NCBI GenBank assembly: GCA_963769585.1
Contig: CAVYMJ010000006.1
Span: 434,001 to 498,000, forward strand
DNA length: 64,000 nt
Source: SSC3 sp963769585
Lineage (GTDB): Bacteria; Actinomycetota; Actinomycetes; Propionibacteriales; Nocardioidaceae
Direction: 5' to 3'
Position 1 is the stretch's first letter. Every line of letters starts with the position of its first letter. The translations under genes were made by a program, and so were the position numbers. The notes beneath the pieces are model-generated. The model searched no databases, was not told the origin of the DNA, and was given only the letters and a program-made list of their open reading frames with translations. This document shows, in pieces, positions 44,050 through 52,562 of the stretch.

Positions 44050-46083
44050 ATGAGCCCACTCATCACCGCTGACCTCGTCCGGCTCGACACGGACTTCGGC
44101 CTCGACGTGCTCGCCGGAAAGGACGACGTGATCCGCGCTCTCGCCGAGGTCGTCGCCTCCGGTGGGCGCACCAGTGACGCCGCCATGCTGGCGCAGGACG
44201 CGCTGACCCGGGAGGCCACCTCGGCCACCGGGTTGCCCGGTGGCATCGCCATCCCGCACTGCCGCACCGCCGCTGTCGCCGTGCCGACCCTGGCCTTTGC
44301 CAGGCTCGCACCGAAGGTGGACTTCGGAGCCAAGGACGGTCCCGCCGACCTCGCCTTCCTGATCGCCGCGCCCGAGGGCGGTGACACCACCCACCTGCAG
44401 ATCCTCACCAAGCTCGCCAGGGCCCTGGTCAAGAAGGACTTCACCGACGGGCTTCGTCGAGCGACCACCGCCGATGAGGTCGTCGCGCTGGTCGAGGAGG
44501 CCGTCGGCGCCGGCGACTCGCAGCCCGCCCCGGCAGCACCGGCGGCACCGGCGCAGCGGAGCCTGGTCGCCGTCACCGCCTGCCCCACCGGTATCGCGCA
44601 CACCTACATGGCGGCTGAGGCGCTCGAGGCTGCAGCCGAGCGCGCCGGGGTCAGCATCGCCGTGGAGACGCAGGGTTCGGCAGGCTCCACGCCGCTGCCG
44701 GCCGAAACGATCGCCGCGGCGTCAGCCGTGATCTTCGCGACCGACGTGGGCGTGAAGGACCGGGCGCGGTTCGCCGGCAAGCCGATGGTGGCCTCGCCCG
44801 TGAAGCGCGCCATCGACGGCGGGGACGAGCTCGTCGCGCAGGCGCTGGCAGCGGCCACCGACCCGGCAGCGCCGCGCGTCGAGGGCACCGTGTCCGCCGC
44901 CAACACCGGTGGAGGCGACGAGACCTGGGGTCTACGCGTACGCCGGGTGCTGATGACCGGGGTCTCGTACATGATCCCGTTCGTGGCTGCCGGCGGCCTG
45001 CTGATCGCCCTGTCCTTCTTGCTCGGAGGCTACGAGATCGCCTTGGAGGGCAAGGCCTCGGGCATCATGACCGACAACACCCTGTTCAACCTGCCCGACG
45101 CCACCGCCCTGGGTCTGGGCCACGCCTGGGGTGACCTCGGCGCCTACCTGGGCGCCGTCCTGCTGACGCTGGGTGGAACCGCCTTCGGCTTCCTGGTCCC
45201 CGCACTCGCGGGCTACATCGCCTACGCGATCGCGGACCGGCCCGGCATCGCCCCAGGCTTCGTGCTCGGCGCGGTGGCCAACAGCACGATCGTCAATGCA
45301 GGGTTCCTGGGCGGCATCGTGGGTGGCGTTCTGGCCGGCCTGGTCGCGCACTGGATCGCCACCAGGCCCGTCCCCACCTGGCTCCGTGGTCTGATGCCGG
45401 TCCTGGTCATCCCGCTCGGCGCCACCCTCGTCGCCGGCGCGCTGATGCTGCTGGTGCTGGCTCGCCCGCTCCGCTCTCTCATGGAGGGGCTGAACAACGG
45501 CCTGGCCGACCTGGCCGGCGGCGGCGCAGGCATCGGGCTCGGCATCGTGCTCGGGCTGATGATGGCCTTCGACATGGGCGGCCCCCTGAACAAGACCGCG
45601 TACGTCTTCGCGACCACCGGGCTTGCCGCGGCAGCTACCGCCTCGGGAGCGCCGCCGCAGCTGAAGGTGATGGCCGCAGTGATGCTCGCCGGCATGGTTC
45701 CCCCGATCGCCCTGGCCCTGGCCACCGTGCTGCGGCCGCGGCTCTTCAACAGCGCCGAGAGGGAGAACGGCAAGGCGGCCTGGCTGCTCGGGGCATCCTT
45801 CATCACCGAGGGGGCCATCCCCTTCGCGGCTGCGGACCCGCTCCGGGTGATCCCCTCGATCATGGCCGGCAGCGCGGTAACGGGCGGCCTGGCGATGGCC
45901 TTCGACGTGACCCTGCGGGCGCCTCACGGCGGCATCTTCGTGCTCTTCGCCGTGGGCCAGGTCGTGGGGTTCCTGATCGCTCTGCTCGCCGGCGTGCTGG
46001 TCGCGACAGCCTGCGTGGTAGCGCTGAAGTCACTCAACTCCGACAAGCCCGCGCCCGCGGAGCTTGCCCAGATCCCGGCCTGA
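44050..46083 (+). CDS. fruA: Fructose PTS permease, EIIABC fusion
   Basis: A 677-residue fused transporter. EIIA is at residues 1-155 with phospho-His 70 (GIAIPHCRT). An Ala/Pro linker follows. EIIB is at about 170-275 with phospho-Cys 178 (VAVTACPTGIAHTYMAA). EIIC is at about 295-660 with GFVLGAVANSTIVNAGFLGG and FDMGGPLNKTAY. It imports fructose as fructose 1-phosphate, the FruK substrate. The start follows GAGGAA. Domains are complete and in the usual order for actinobacterial FruA. Confidence 0.94.
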   Translation: MSPLITADLVRLDTDFGLDVLAGKDDVIRALAEVVASGGRTSDAAMLAQDALTREATSATGLPGGIAIPHCRTAAVAVPTLAFARLAPKVDFGAKDGPADLAFLIAAPEGGDTTHLQILTKLARALVKKDFTDGLRRATTADEVVALVEEAVGAGDSQPAPAAPAAPAQRSLVAVTACPTGIAHTYMAAEALEAAAERAGVSIAVETQGSAGSTPLPAETIAAASAVIFATDVGVKDRARFAGKPMVASPVKRAIDGGDELVAQALAAATDPAAPRVEGTVSAANTGGGDETWGLRVRRVLMTGVSYMIPFVAAGGLLIALSFLLGGYEIALEGKASGIMTDNTLFNLPDATALGLGHAWGDLGAYLGAVLLTLGGTAFGFLVPALAGYIAYAIADRPGIAPGFVLGAVANSTIVNAGFLGGIVGGVLAGLVAHWIATRPVPTWLRGLMPVLVIPLGATLVAGALMLLVLARPLRSLMEGLNNGLADLAGGGAGIGLGIVLGLMMAFDMGGPLNKTAYVFATTGLAAAATASGAPPQLKVMAAVMLAGMVPPIALALATVLRPRLFNSAERENGKAAWLLGASFITEGAIPFAAADPLRVIPSIMAGSAVTGGLAMAFDVTLRAPHGGIFVLFAVGQVVGFLIALLAGVLVATACVVALKSLNSDKPAPAELAQIPA

Positions 46084-46107
46084 CCAGACTCAAGAGAAGG
46101 AACTGCT

Positions 46108-46365
46108 ATGCACACGCTCACTGTCAACGTCGGCTCAGCCGTCGGCCTGCACGCCCGTCCTGCCGCGATCATCTCCGAGGCGGCAGGGGAGCTCGCCTCG
46201 GAGGTGTTCCTCGGCCTCCCGGGCGGCGACCCGGTCGACGCGAGCTCCTCACTGCTGATCATGACCCTGGGGGCTGGGCGTGGCGACGCCGTGGAGGTCT
46301 CGGGAGACGACCAGGCAGCTGTGGAGAAGATCGCAGCCCTGGTCGCCCAGGACCTCGACGCCTGA
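46108..46365 (+). CDS. ptsH: PTS phosphocarrier HPr
   Basis: An 85-residue HPr with the phospho-His in VGLHARPAA (His 15). The regulatory-Ser region is present as ASSSLLIMTLGAG, with Ser residues near the usual position 46, though no HPr kinase is expected in actinobacteria. It relays phosphate from enzyme I to FruA and to the mannitol EIIA at 48.0 kb. It ends the fruK-fruA-ptsH operon. Confidence 0.95.
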   Translation: MHTLTVNVGSAVGLHARPAAIISEAAGELASEVFLGLPGGDPVDASSSLLIMTLGAGRGDAVEVSGDDQAAVEKIAALVAQDLDA

Positions 46366-46414
46366 TTCCGCGTGGTTTTCTCTGTGTTTGATAGCGAATT
46401 CCTGAACTAGAGCC

Positions 46415-46469
46415 TTGACACCACACAAAACAAGGTCATATAAAGAAAGTTCAAGGTGTGACCCACACC
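46415..46469 (+). promoter_or_regulatory. Promoter and operator of the mannitol-type PTS operon
   Basis: TTGACA (46415-46420), 18 bp, then TATAAA (46439-46444) is a strong consensus-like promoter. A perfect palindrome GGTGTG-ACC-CACACC (46455-46469) lies where the transcript should start and could be a repressor site for the DeoR protein encoded at the operon end. TCTGTGTTTGATA at 46381-46393 is a second candidate site upstream. Confidence 0.6.
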
Positions 46470-46496
46470 ATAGGTAGTAGGACGGAGTGAACGTCG

Positions 46497-47642
46497 ATGG
46501 CAATGCCTGACGCTTTGGCCAACAAGAACCTCGAGGGCTCGGGTGCGCGGGCGCGGGTTCAGCGCTTCGGGGGCTACCTCGCGGGAATGATCATGCCCAA
46601 CATCTCGGCGTTCATCGCCTGGGGCTTGATCACTGCACTGTTCATCGACGTCGGCTGGCTCCCCAACGCAACGCTCGCCGCCCTTGTCGGACCGATCCTC
46701 TTCTTCCTGCTGCCCACGCTGATCGGCTATACCGGGGGCCGGATGGTGCACGGGCAGCGCGGTGCCGTCGTCGGCGCGGTGGCCACCTTCGGAGTGATCG
46801 TTCCCTCTGCCGAGGGGATCCTCGGAACCGGCGGCGACGACCCCAAGAACGTCCCGATGTTCCTCGGCGCCATGATCATCGGCCCGCTGGCGGCGTACAT
46901 CATCAAGCTGGTCGACAACGCCATCCAGGACAAGATCCCGACCGGGTTCGAAATGCTGGTGGACAACTTCTCCGCGGGCATCACCGGCATGGTTGCGGCG
47001 ATCGGTGGCGTGTACGCCATCGGGCCTGTGGTCGAGAGGCTGATCACCTGGCTCGGGAACGGTGTGGAGAACCTGGTCGACAACAACCTGCTGCCGATCG
47101 CGTCGATCCTGGTCGAGCCCGCCAAGGTGCTCTTCCTCAACAACGCGATCAACCACGGCGTGCTGACGCCACTGGGCAGTGCGGAGGTGGCCGAGAGCGG
47201 CCGCTCCATCCTGTTCATGGTCGAGTCGAACCCGGGTCCCGGCCTGGGCATCCTGTTGGCCTACCTGTTCTTCGGGCCGAGGGCGATGCGACCGACCGCT
47301 CCGGGTGCGATCCTGATCCACTTCTTCGGCGGCATCCACGAGATCTACTTCCCGTACATCCTGATGAAGCCGAAGCTGATCCTCGCCACCATCGCCGGCG
47401 GCATGTCGGCACTGACCGTGGGCACCGTGCTCGACGCCGGACTGGTCGGCCCGCCCGCGCCCGGCAGCATCTTCGCCTACTTCACCATGACGCCCAAGGG
47501 TGGCTACTTCGACATGCTCGCAGTCGTCACGACCGGTGCGGTCGTCAGCTTCGTGGTTGCCTCGGCCCTGATGGGCTTCGGACACGGAGAGAGGAACGCC
47601 CGGCTGACCCGCCCCGAGGACAACGTCCTCGTCGGCGACTGA
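46497..47642 (+). CDS. mtlA: Mannitol-type PTS EIIC component (no fused EIIB)
   Basis: A 381-residue membrane component of the mannitol PTS family. Motifs are GGYLAGMIMPNISAFIAWGL, NNAINHGVLTPLG, ESNPGPGLGILLAY and HFFGGIHEIYFPYIL with the transport-linked GGIHE. In well-known MtlA proteins EIIB is fused C-terminally. Here the chain ends after EIIC and EIIB is the next gene. The substrate is probably a hexitol; mannitol is the family default. ATG 46497 lies 52 nt after the -10. Confidence 0.88.
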   Translation: MAMPDALANKNLEGSGARARVQRFGGYLAGMIMPNISAFIAWGLITALFIDVGWLPNATLAALVGPILFFLLPTLIGYTGGRMVHGQRGAVVGAVATFGVIVPSAEGILGTGGDDPKNVPMFLGAMIIGPLAAYIIKLVDNAIQDKIPTGFEMLVDNFSAGITGMVAAIGGVYAIGPVVERLITWLGNGVENLVDNNLLPIASILVEPAKVLFLNNAINHGVLTPLGSAEVAESGRSILFMVESNPGPGLGILLAYLFFGPRAMRPTAPGAILIHFFGGIHEIYFPYILMKPKLILATIAGGMSALTVGTVLDAGLVGPPAPGSIFAYFTMTPKGGYFDMLAVVTTGAVVSFVVASALMGFGHGERNARLTRPEDNVLVGD

Positions 47643-47697
47643 CCAGGACCCAGCACCATCTCCAGCACCATCCGCAGTAAGTGAGAGGACAGGCACG

Positions 47698-48006
47698 ATG
47701 CCTTCTGTGAACGGTTCGGACATCCACAAGGTGGTGATCGCCTGCGATGCCGGTATGGGGAGCAGCGTGATGGTCGCCGGCACGATGAAGAAGAAGCTCA
47801 AGAAGTACGACGTGGCGGTCGAGCACACCCCCGTCAACGACATTCCTGCCGATACGCAGGTGGTGCTCTGCCACGCCGGGCTCGCCGAGCGGGCCCAGGC
47901 GATCGCTCCGAACGCGGTGGTCGTGCCGTTCCAGATGTTCATGGGCGACCCCGCCTTCGCCGCCGTGGAGAGCGCGATCAAGGACGGTGGGACGCTTGAG
48001 TCCTGA
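47698..48006 (+). CDS. Mannitol-type PTS EIIB, stand-alone
   Basis: A 102-residue EIIB domain with phospho-Cys 16 in VVIACDAGMGSSVMVAG. This P-loop and the fold match the mannitol/lactose-type EIIB. It takes phosphate from EIIA and gives it to the sugar on EIIC. It starts at ATG 47698 after GAGAGGA, and its last codons overlap the EIIA start. Separation from EIIC is less usual than the fused form. Confidence 0.9.
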   Translation: MPSVNGSDIHKVVIACDAGMGSSVMVAGTMKKKLKKYDVAVEHTPVNDIPADTQVVLCHAGLAERAQAIAPNAVVVPFQMFMGDPAFAAVESAIKDGGTLES

Positions 48007-48457
48007 CACCGAGCAGCCGCAGGTTCTGGGGGCCGACGCAGTCCGCCTGGGACTGAGTGCCACCGACAAGCTCGACGCGCTGCGCCAGTGCGGGGCGGTG
48101 CTGGTGGAGATCGGCGCGGCGGACCAGGAGTACGCCGCGGCGATCCTCGAGCGGGAGGAGTCGGTGTCGACGTACATGGGTGAGGGCGTGGCCATCCCCC
48201 ATGGCACCGACGCCAGCCGGCAGCACATCCGGCGTGCGGCGCTGGCCGTGCTGCAGTTCCCCGACGGTGTCGACTGGAACGGCAACCAGGTCCAGCTCTG
48301 CATCGCGATCGCCTCGCGGTCAGACGAGCACATCGCCATCCTGCAGTCGCTCGCCCTGGTCCTGACCGACAAGCAGAAGGCCGCGCGCCTGCGCGAGACC
48401 GAAGACGTGAACGAGGTCCTGGAGCTGCTGGCTCCCCAGGACGAGGAGGACGACTGA
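47996..48457 (+). CDS. Mannitol-type PTS EIIA
   Basis: A 153-residue EIIA of the mannitol/fructose type, with phospho-His in GEGVAIPHGTDASR (about residue 69) and the helical core ESVSTYMGEG. It accepts phosphate from HPr. TTG 47996 or GTG 47987 could start it; both overlap the EIIB end, so coupling is clear. TTG 47996 is chosen with GGTGG at 6 nt. The stop touches the dehydrogenase start (TGATGA). Confidence 0.88.
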   Translation: MSPDTEQPQVLGADAVRLGLSATDKLDALRQCGAVLVEIGAADQEYAAAILEREESVSTYMGEGVAIPHGTDASRQHIRRAALAVLQFPDGVDWNGNQVQLCIAIASRSDEHIAILQSLALVLTDKQKAARLRETEDVNEVLELLAPQDEEDD

Positions 48458-49497
48458 TGAAGGCCCTGCGCTTCTACGCCCCCAACGACGTTCGGCTGGA
48501 GGACGTGCCAGAGCCCGAGTGCGGGCCCGACGAGGTCAAGCTGCGGGTCCGCAACTGCTCCACCTGCGGCACCGACGTGAAGATCCTGCACAACGGACAC
48601 CAGAACCTCAGTCCGCCGCGGATCATCGGCCACGAGATCGCGGGGGAGGTCGTCGAGGTCGGTGCAGACGTCCCGGGCTGGTCCGTGGGTGACCGTGCCC
48701 AGGTGATCGCGGCCGTCCCGTGCGGTGACTGCTACGAGTGCCGCAAGGACTGGATGGCTGTCTGCCAGAACCAGACCTCGGTCGGCTACCAGTACGACGG
48801 CGGCTTCGCCGAGTACCTGGTGGTGCCTCGCCAGGTGCTCAAGGTGGACGGTCTCAACCGCATCCCCGACAACATCGGCTACGACGAAGCATCGGTGGCC
48901 GAGCCCTTCGCCTGCGCGATCAACGCCCAGGAGCTGGTCAACGTCGGTGCGGGCGACACGGTCGTGGTCTTCGGCGCCGGTCCGATCGGCTGCATCCACA
49001 TCAGGCTCGCGCGCGCGTCAGGGGCCGAGCGGATCTTCCTGATCGACGTCAACGCCGAGCGGCTCGCCATGTCGGCCGACGCCGTCAAGCCGGACGAGAT
49101 CATCGACGGCAGCCAGGTGGACGTCGTCGAGCGCGTGCTGGAGCTCACCGGCGGTCGCGGGGCCGACGTGGTCATCACTGCGACCGCGGCCAACGTGGCG
49201 CAGGAGCAGGCCATCTCGATGGCGGCCCGGCGTGGCCGGATCTCGTTCTTCGGTGGACTGCCCAAGACCAACCCGTTCATCTCCTGCGACTCCAACCTGG
49301 TGCACTACCGGGAGCTGATGATCATGGGCGCGAACGGCTCCGCGCCGTCGCACAACAAGCGGGCCCTCGAGCTGATCTCCACCGGTCAGGTGCCGGTCAA
49401 GGACCTCATCACCGCACGGGTTCCTCTGGACAGGGCGCTCGACGCGTTCGGCATCGTGGAACGTGGCGAGGCCATCAAGGTGACGGTGGAACCCTAG
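48457..49497 (+). CDS. Zinc-dependent MDR alcohol/polyol-phosphate dehydrogenase
   Basis: A 346-residue medium-chain dehydrogenase. Catalytic zinc ligands are in NCSTCGTDVK and IIGHEIAGEVVEVG. Structural zinc Cys are in CGDCYECRKDWMAVC. The NAD loop is VVFGAGPIGCIHIRLAR, followed by IDVNAERL (acidic end of beta 2, favouring NAD). As the fourth gene of the hexitol PTS operon it likely oxidises the imported polyol phosphate to a ketose phosphate. That would replace the usual MtlD, an unrelated long-chain enzyme. Substrate assignment is inferred from context. Confidence 0.82.
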   Translation: MKALRFYAPNDVRLEDVPEPECGPDEVKLRVRNCSTCGTDVKILHNGHQNLSPPRIIGHEIAGEVVEVGADVPGWSVGDRAQVIAAVPCGDCYECRKDWMAVCQNQTSVGYQYDGGFAEYLVVPRQVLKVDGLNRIPDNIGYDEASVAEPFACAINAQELVNVGAGDTVVVFGAGPIGCIHIRLARASGAERIFLIDVNAERLAMSADAVKPDEIIDGSQVDVVERVLELTGGRGADVVITATAANVAQEQAISMAARRGRISFFGGLPKTNPFISCDSNLVHYRELMIMGANGSAPSHNKRALELISTGQVPVKDLITARVPLDRALDAFGIVERGEAIKVTVEP

Positions 49498-49507
49498 ACT
49501 GCCCGCC

Positions 49508-50275
49508 ATGTACGCCGTTGAGAGGCAACAAGCCATCGCCGAGCTGGTCGCGGAGCGCGGCCGCCTGTCGGTGAACGAGCTTGCCGACGAGTACGGCGTC
49601 ACCACCGAGACCGTCCGCCGGGACCTCGACGTACTCGAGCGGGCCGCTCTGCTGCGACGCGTGCATGGTGGCGCGGTGCGCGTGGAGAGCGTGACGGCCC
49701 TCGAGCTCGCGCTGGCGGACCGCACTCGCGAGAACGCCAACGAGAAGGACCTGATCGCGAAGGCGGCGTTGGCCTACCTGCCGAAGGCCAACGGCGCCTT
49801 GATCCTCGACGCCGGGTCCACGACCAGCCGCATGGCCACGATGCTGCCGACGGACCGCACGCTGACGCTGCTCACGAACTCGGTCCCGATCGCCGCCCGA
49901 GTGGCCGGATCGGCGACGATCGCCCTCCACCTGCTCCCCGGTCGGGTTCGACCCACCACCCAGGCTGCGGTCGGCGACGAGCTCATCGCTGCGCTGTCCG
50001 TGGTCCGAGCCGACGTCGCCTTCATGGGCACCAACGGCATCTCGCGCGGCCACGCCTTCAGTACGCCGGACCCGCATGAGGCCGCCGCCAAGCGGGCGAT
50101 GATCGCCTCGGCCAATCGCGTGGTAGTGCTGGCCGACTCGTCGAAGTTCGGCGCGGAGGCCACGATCCGCTTCGCCGAGCATGCTGACGTCGATGTCGTC
50201 ATCACCGACTCTGCTGCTCCCGCCCGGGAGGTCGACTCCCTGCGAGAGCTCGGCATCGAGGTAGTCGTCGCCTAG
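49508..50275 (+). CDS. DeoR/GlpR-family sugar regulator
   Basis: A 255-residue DeoR-family repressor. The N-terminal helix-turn-helix is YAVERQQAIAELVAERGRL with LADEYGVTTETVRRDLDVLE. The C-terminal sugar-phosphate sensor has LILDAGSTTSRMA, LTNSVPIA, FMGTNGIS and VVLADSSKFG. It is the last gene of the PTS operon and probably senses a phosphorylated sugar from FruA or the hexitol permease. Likely targets are the promoters near 43.05 and 46.45 kb. ATG 49508 lies 11 bp after the dehydrogenase gene. Confidence 0.9.
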   Translation: MYAVERQQAIAELVAERGRLSVNELADEYGVTTETVRRDLDVLERAALLRRVHGGAVRVESVTALELALADRTRENANEKDLIAKAALAYLPKANGALILDAGSTTSRMATMLPTDRTLTLLTNSVPIAARVAGSATIALHLLPGRVRPTTQAAVGDELIAALSVVRADVAFMGTNGISRGHAFSTPDPHEAAAKRAMIASANRVVVLADSSKFGAEATIRFAEHADVDVVITDSAAPAREVDSLRELGIEVVVA

Positions 50276-50279
50276 CCCC

Positions 50280-50942
50280 TCAGGCTTCGCGGTGCGCCTC
50301 GGCCCGCCAGCGGAGGTCAGTCGTGTCACCGTCCTGGGCCAGCCGCTCTACCCGCACCAAGTTAAGGCCGTGGGACCCGAACGCCTCGATCTCGCTGGGG
50401 GTCAGCGGCCACGGCGGGCCGGACACGTGGCCGCCCTCCTCACGGGCCGAGGCGATCACCAGCACCGTCCCACCGGGAGCGACCAGCGAGCGCACGCTCG
50501 CGATCGCCTGCTGGTGCAGGCTGATCGGCAGCGACTGGACGGTGCGGTTCTCAAAGACGAAGTCGAACGCCCCGGACCAGCCTGCCGGAAGCGCGAGGAG
50601 GTCCGCGGTGGTGAAGCCGACGCGGGAATCGGGGTAGCGCTGGCCGGCCGACGCGATCGCGGTGGGGGAGACATCGAAGGCAGTGGTGGCGAAGCCCAGC
50701 CCACTCAGGTGCTCCGCGTCGTCGCCCAGCCCACAGCCGACCACGACAGCGGAGCGACCGTCACCGTCGAGCGACTGCTCGGCAGTCCAGTCGGTCAGGA
50801 GCGGGAACGGACCCTCCCGGTCCCACGGCACAATCGCCTCACCGGACCGGGCGGAGACATAGAGCCGCTCGAACCAGCCGGTCGGGTCCGCTTCACTGGC
50901 CTGCGAGGCGATGGCCCGGGCCACGTCTTCGGGCCCGCTCAT
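50280..50942 (-). CDS. SAM-dependent methyltransferase
   Basis: A 220-residue class I methyltransferase. The SAM motif I is VVVGCGLGDDAEHLSG, the ribose acidic residue follows in TTAFDVSPTAI, motif II is VGFTTADLLALP and motif IV is FDFVFENRTVQSLP. It resembles the thiopurine-methyltransferase/TehB-like group; substrate unknown. ATG 50942 is chosen (MSGPEDVARAI), overlapping the upstream TfoX-N stop as ATGA. The longer frame would read through the Pro-rich tail region of that gene. It faces the DeoR gene 5 bp away. Confidence 0.8.
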   Translation of the reverse strand: MSGPEDVARAIASQASEADPTGWFERLYVSARSGEAIVPWDREGPFPLLTDWTAEQSLDGDGRSAVVVGCGLGDDAEHLSGLGFATTAFDVSPTAIASAGQRYPDSRVGFTTADLLALPAGWSGAFDFVFENRTVQSLPISLHQQAIASVRSLVAPGGTVLVIASAREEGGHVSGPPWPLTPSEIEAFGSHGLNLVRVERLAQDGDTTDLRWRAEAHREA

Positions 50943-51304
50943 CGCGCACGCGGCTTCGCAGGCCTGGGGGGCTTGGGGGGCTTGGGGGGCTCGGACTCCG
51001 CGAAGTCCGCAGCCACCGTCACCCACCGGTCCAGCGTCTCCGGGTCCTGCAGATCAGTCCCCGGCACGATGACCATGCTGCGCATCGGACGGCCGGTGAA
51101 GTCCATCTGCTTGGCTCCGCGGGCGAGCGCCGCCTCCTGGTTCTCCTTGCCGACGCGCAGCATCAGATCGTCATGCATGACGCCGCAAGCCATGTGCGTG
51201 TTCACCATGAAGGCCAGACCGCCGAACATCTTCCGTTCCTCGAAAGCGGTTCGGCCGGACAGCAGGTCGCGGACCCGTTCGGCGAGTTCTTCGTCGTACG
51301 CCAT
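50939..51304 (-). CDS. TfoX N-terminal domain protein with Pro-rich tail
   Basis: A 121-residue protein. A TfoX N-terminal domain covers about residues 1-98 (YDEELAERVRDLLSG, FEERKMFGGLAFMVNTHMACGV, LMLRVGKE). A basic proline-rich tail follows (PPKPPKPPRPAKPRAR). The tail is encoded by a C/G-run repeat (50963-50991), so its length may vary. TfoX-N proteins are common in actinobacteria without competence genes; role unknown. It is coupled to the methyltransferase gene by a 4-bp overlap. Confidence 0.82.
   Translation of the reverse strand: MAYDEELAERVRDLLSGRTAFEERKMFGGLAFMVNTHMACGVMHDDLMLRVGKENQEAALARGAKQMDFTGRPMRSMVIVPGTDLQDPETLDRWVTVAADFAESEPPKPPKPPRPAKPRAR
50963..50991 (+). repeat. G6-run tandem repeat
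   Basis: Three 9-bp units of CTTGGGGGG type (the first CCTGGGGGG) give three runs of six Gs on the plus strand, bounded by GG on both sides. It lies in the 3' end of the TfoX-N gene. Six-base runs are slippage-prone, and the plus strand could fold into a G-quadruplex. Confidence 0.8.
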
Positions 51305-51352
51305 GACGACAGGGTGCCTCCGGCCGCCCCGCTCGGTCTACTCCCCGGGCGT

Positions 51353-52486
51353 CTACTCTCCGGTCGCGGCCCAGCGGCGGACCGACTCGTCGTGCTCACC
51401 AAGGCGGGGAGGGGCGAGGTGGGTCTCGCGGCCCCCGGCGTACGCGTTGTCGTCGAACCGCAGTGGTGGCCCTGGGAGCTTTCGGCCGCCGGCTTCGATG
51501 AGCAGGCCCTGGGAGAGCGTCTGGTCCCAGGTGTAGACGTCGTCGATCGAGCGGACCTTGCCGCAGGGCACCCTCGCCTCGTCGACGAGGGTGAGCCACT
51601 GCTCGGCCGGGGCGGTGGCGAAGACCGCCTCGATCTCGGTGACCAGCGCGTCGCGGTGACTGACCCTGGACGCGTTGGTGGCGAAGCGCTCGTCGGTGGC
51701 GTCCAGGCCTACGGCCGCCGCGAAGGCCTGCCACTGGCTCTCGCTGCCGCAGGCCACCTGGATCGCAGACGTCGCGGTCCGGAAGAGGCCGTACGGCGCG
51801 ATCGCCGCGTGGTGGTTCCCGGACCGCCCCGGCACCTCGCCGGCCACCGTCCAGCGGGTGCCCTGGAAGGCGTGGACGCCGACCATCCCGGCGAGCAGCG
51901 ACGTACGCACCACTCGTCCGACACCGGTCCGCTCGCGCTCGTAGAGGGCGGCCACAACGCCGTACGCGCCGTTCATGCCGGCGATCAGGTCGGCGATGGG
52001 CACGCCCACCTTCGTCGGTTCGTCGGACCCCGTGATGGACATCAGCCCGCCTTCACCCTGGGCGATCTGGTCGTAGCCCGCGCGGTCCGCCTGCGGGCCG
52101 TCATGGCCGAACCCGGTGATGGAGAGGACGACCAGCCCCGGGTTCAGCTCGTGCAGCCGCGACACCGGGAAACCGAGCCGCTCCAGTACGCCGACCCGGA
52201 AGTTCTCCATCAGGACGTCGGCGCGCGCCACCAGGGCGGCCAGCACCTCGGTGTCCGCGGGGTCCTTGAGGTCAAGGACCACTGACTCCTTGTTCCGGTT
52301 GCACGACATGAAGTACGTCGACTCGCCGTCGACGAAGGGCGGCCCCCAGGTACGCGAGTCGTCCCCGTCGGGGCTCTCCACCTTGATCACCCGGGCTCCG
52401 AGGTCGCCCAGCATCATCGCGGCGTGCGGGCCGGCCAGTGCGCGGGTGAGGTCGAGGACGACGATGCCGTCGAGGGGTCCAGTCAT
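51353..52486 (-). CDS. Class III CoA-transferase (CaiB/BaiF)
   Basis: A 377-residue family III CoA-transferase. Motifs are GIVVLDLTRALAGPHAAMMLGDLGARVIKVE at the N-terminus (in parts), FMSCNRNKESVVLDLK, ENFRVGVLERLG and the region with the catalytic Asp (GYDQIAQGEGGLM). It moves CoA between carboxylic acids. ATG 52486 begins MTGPLDGIVVLDL, the family start; the frame is open to 52564, which would overlap adnA. No acyl-CoA genes lie beside it, so the substrate cannot be guessed. It could in principle activate a malonate-like product of the catabolic island, but nothing supports that directly. Confidence 0.88.
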   Translation of the reverse strand: MTGPLDGIVVLDLTRALAGPHAAMMLGDLGARVIKVESPDGDDSRTWGPPFVDGESTYFMSCNRNKESVVLDLKDPADTEVLAALVARADVLMENFRVGVLERLGFPVSRLHELNPGLVVLSITGFGHDGPQADRAGYDQIAQGEGGLMSITGSDEPTKVGVPIADLIAGMNGAYGVVAALYERERTGVGRVVRTSLLAGMVGVHAFQGTRWTVAGEVPGRSGNHHAAIAPYGLFRTATSAIQVACGSESQWQAFAAAVGLDATDERFATNASRVSHRDALVTEIEAVFATAPAEQWLTLVDEARVPCGKVRSIDDVYTWDQTLSQGLLIEAGGRKLPGPPLRFDDNAYAGGRETHLAPPRLGEHDESVRRWAATGE

Positions 52487-52562
52487 GCTCGGCACGGTAT
52501 CGCCCGGAGGTTCAGGTCCCCGCCGGTCGGGTCCTGTCGGCCGCATCTGATGTGATGCCTTC

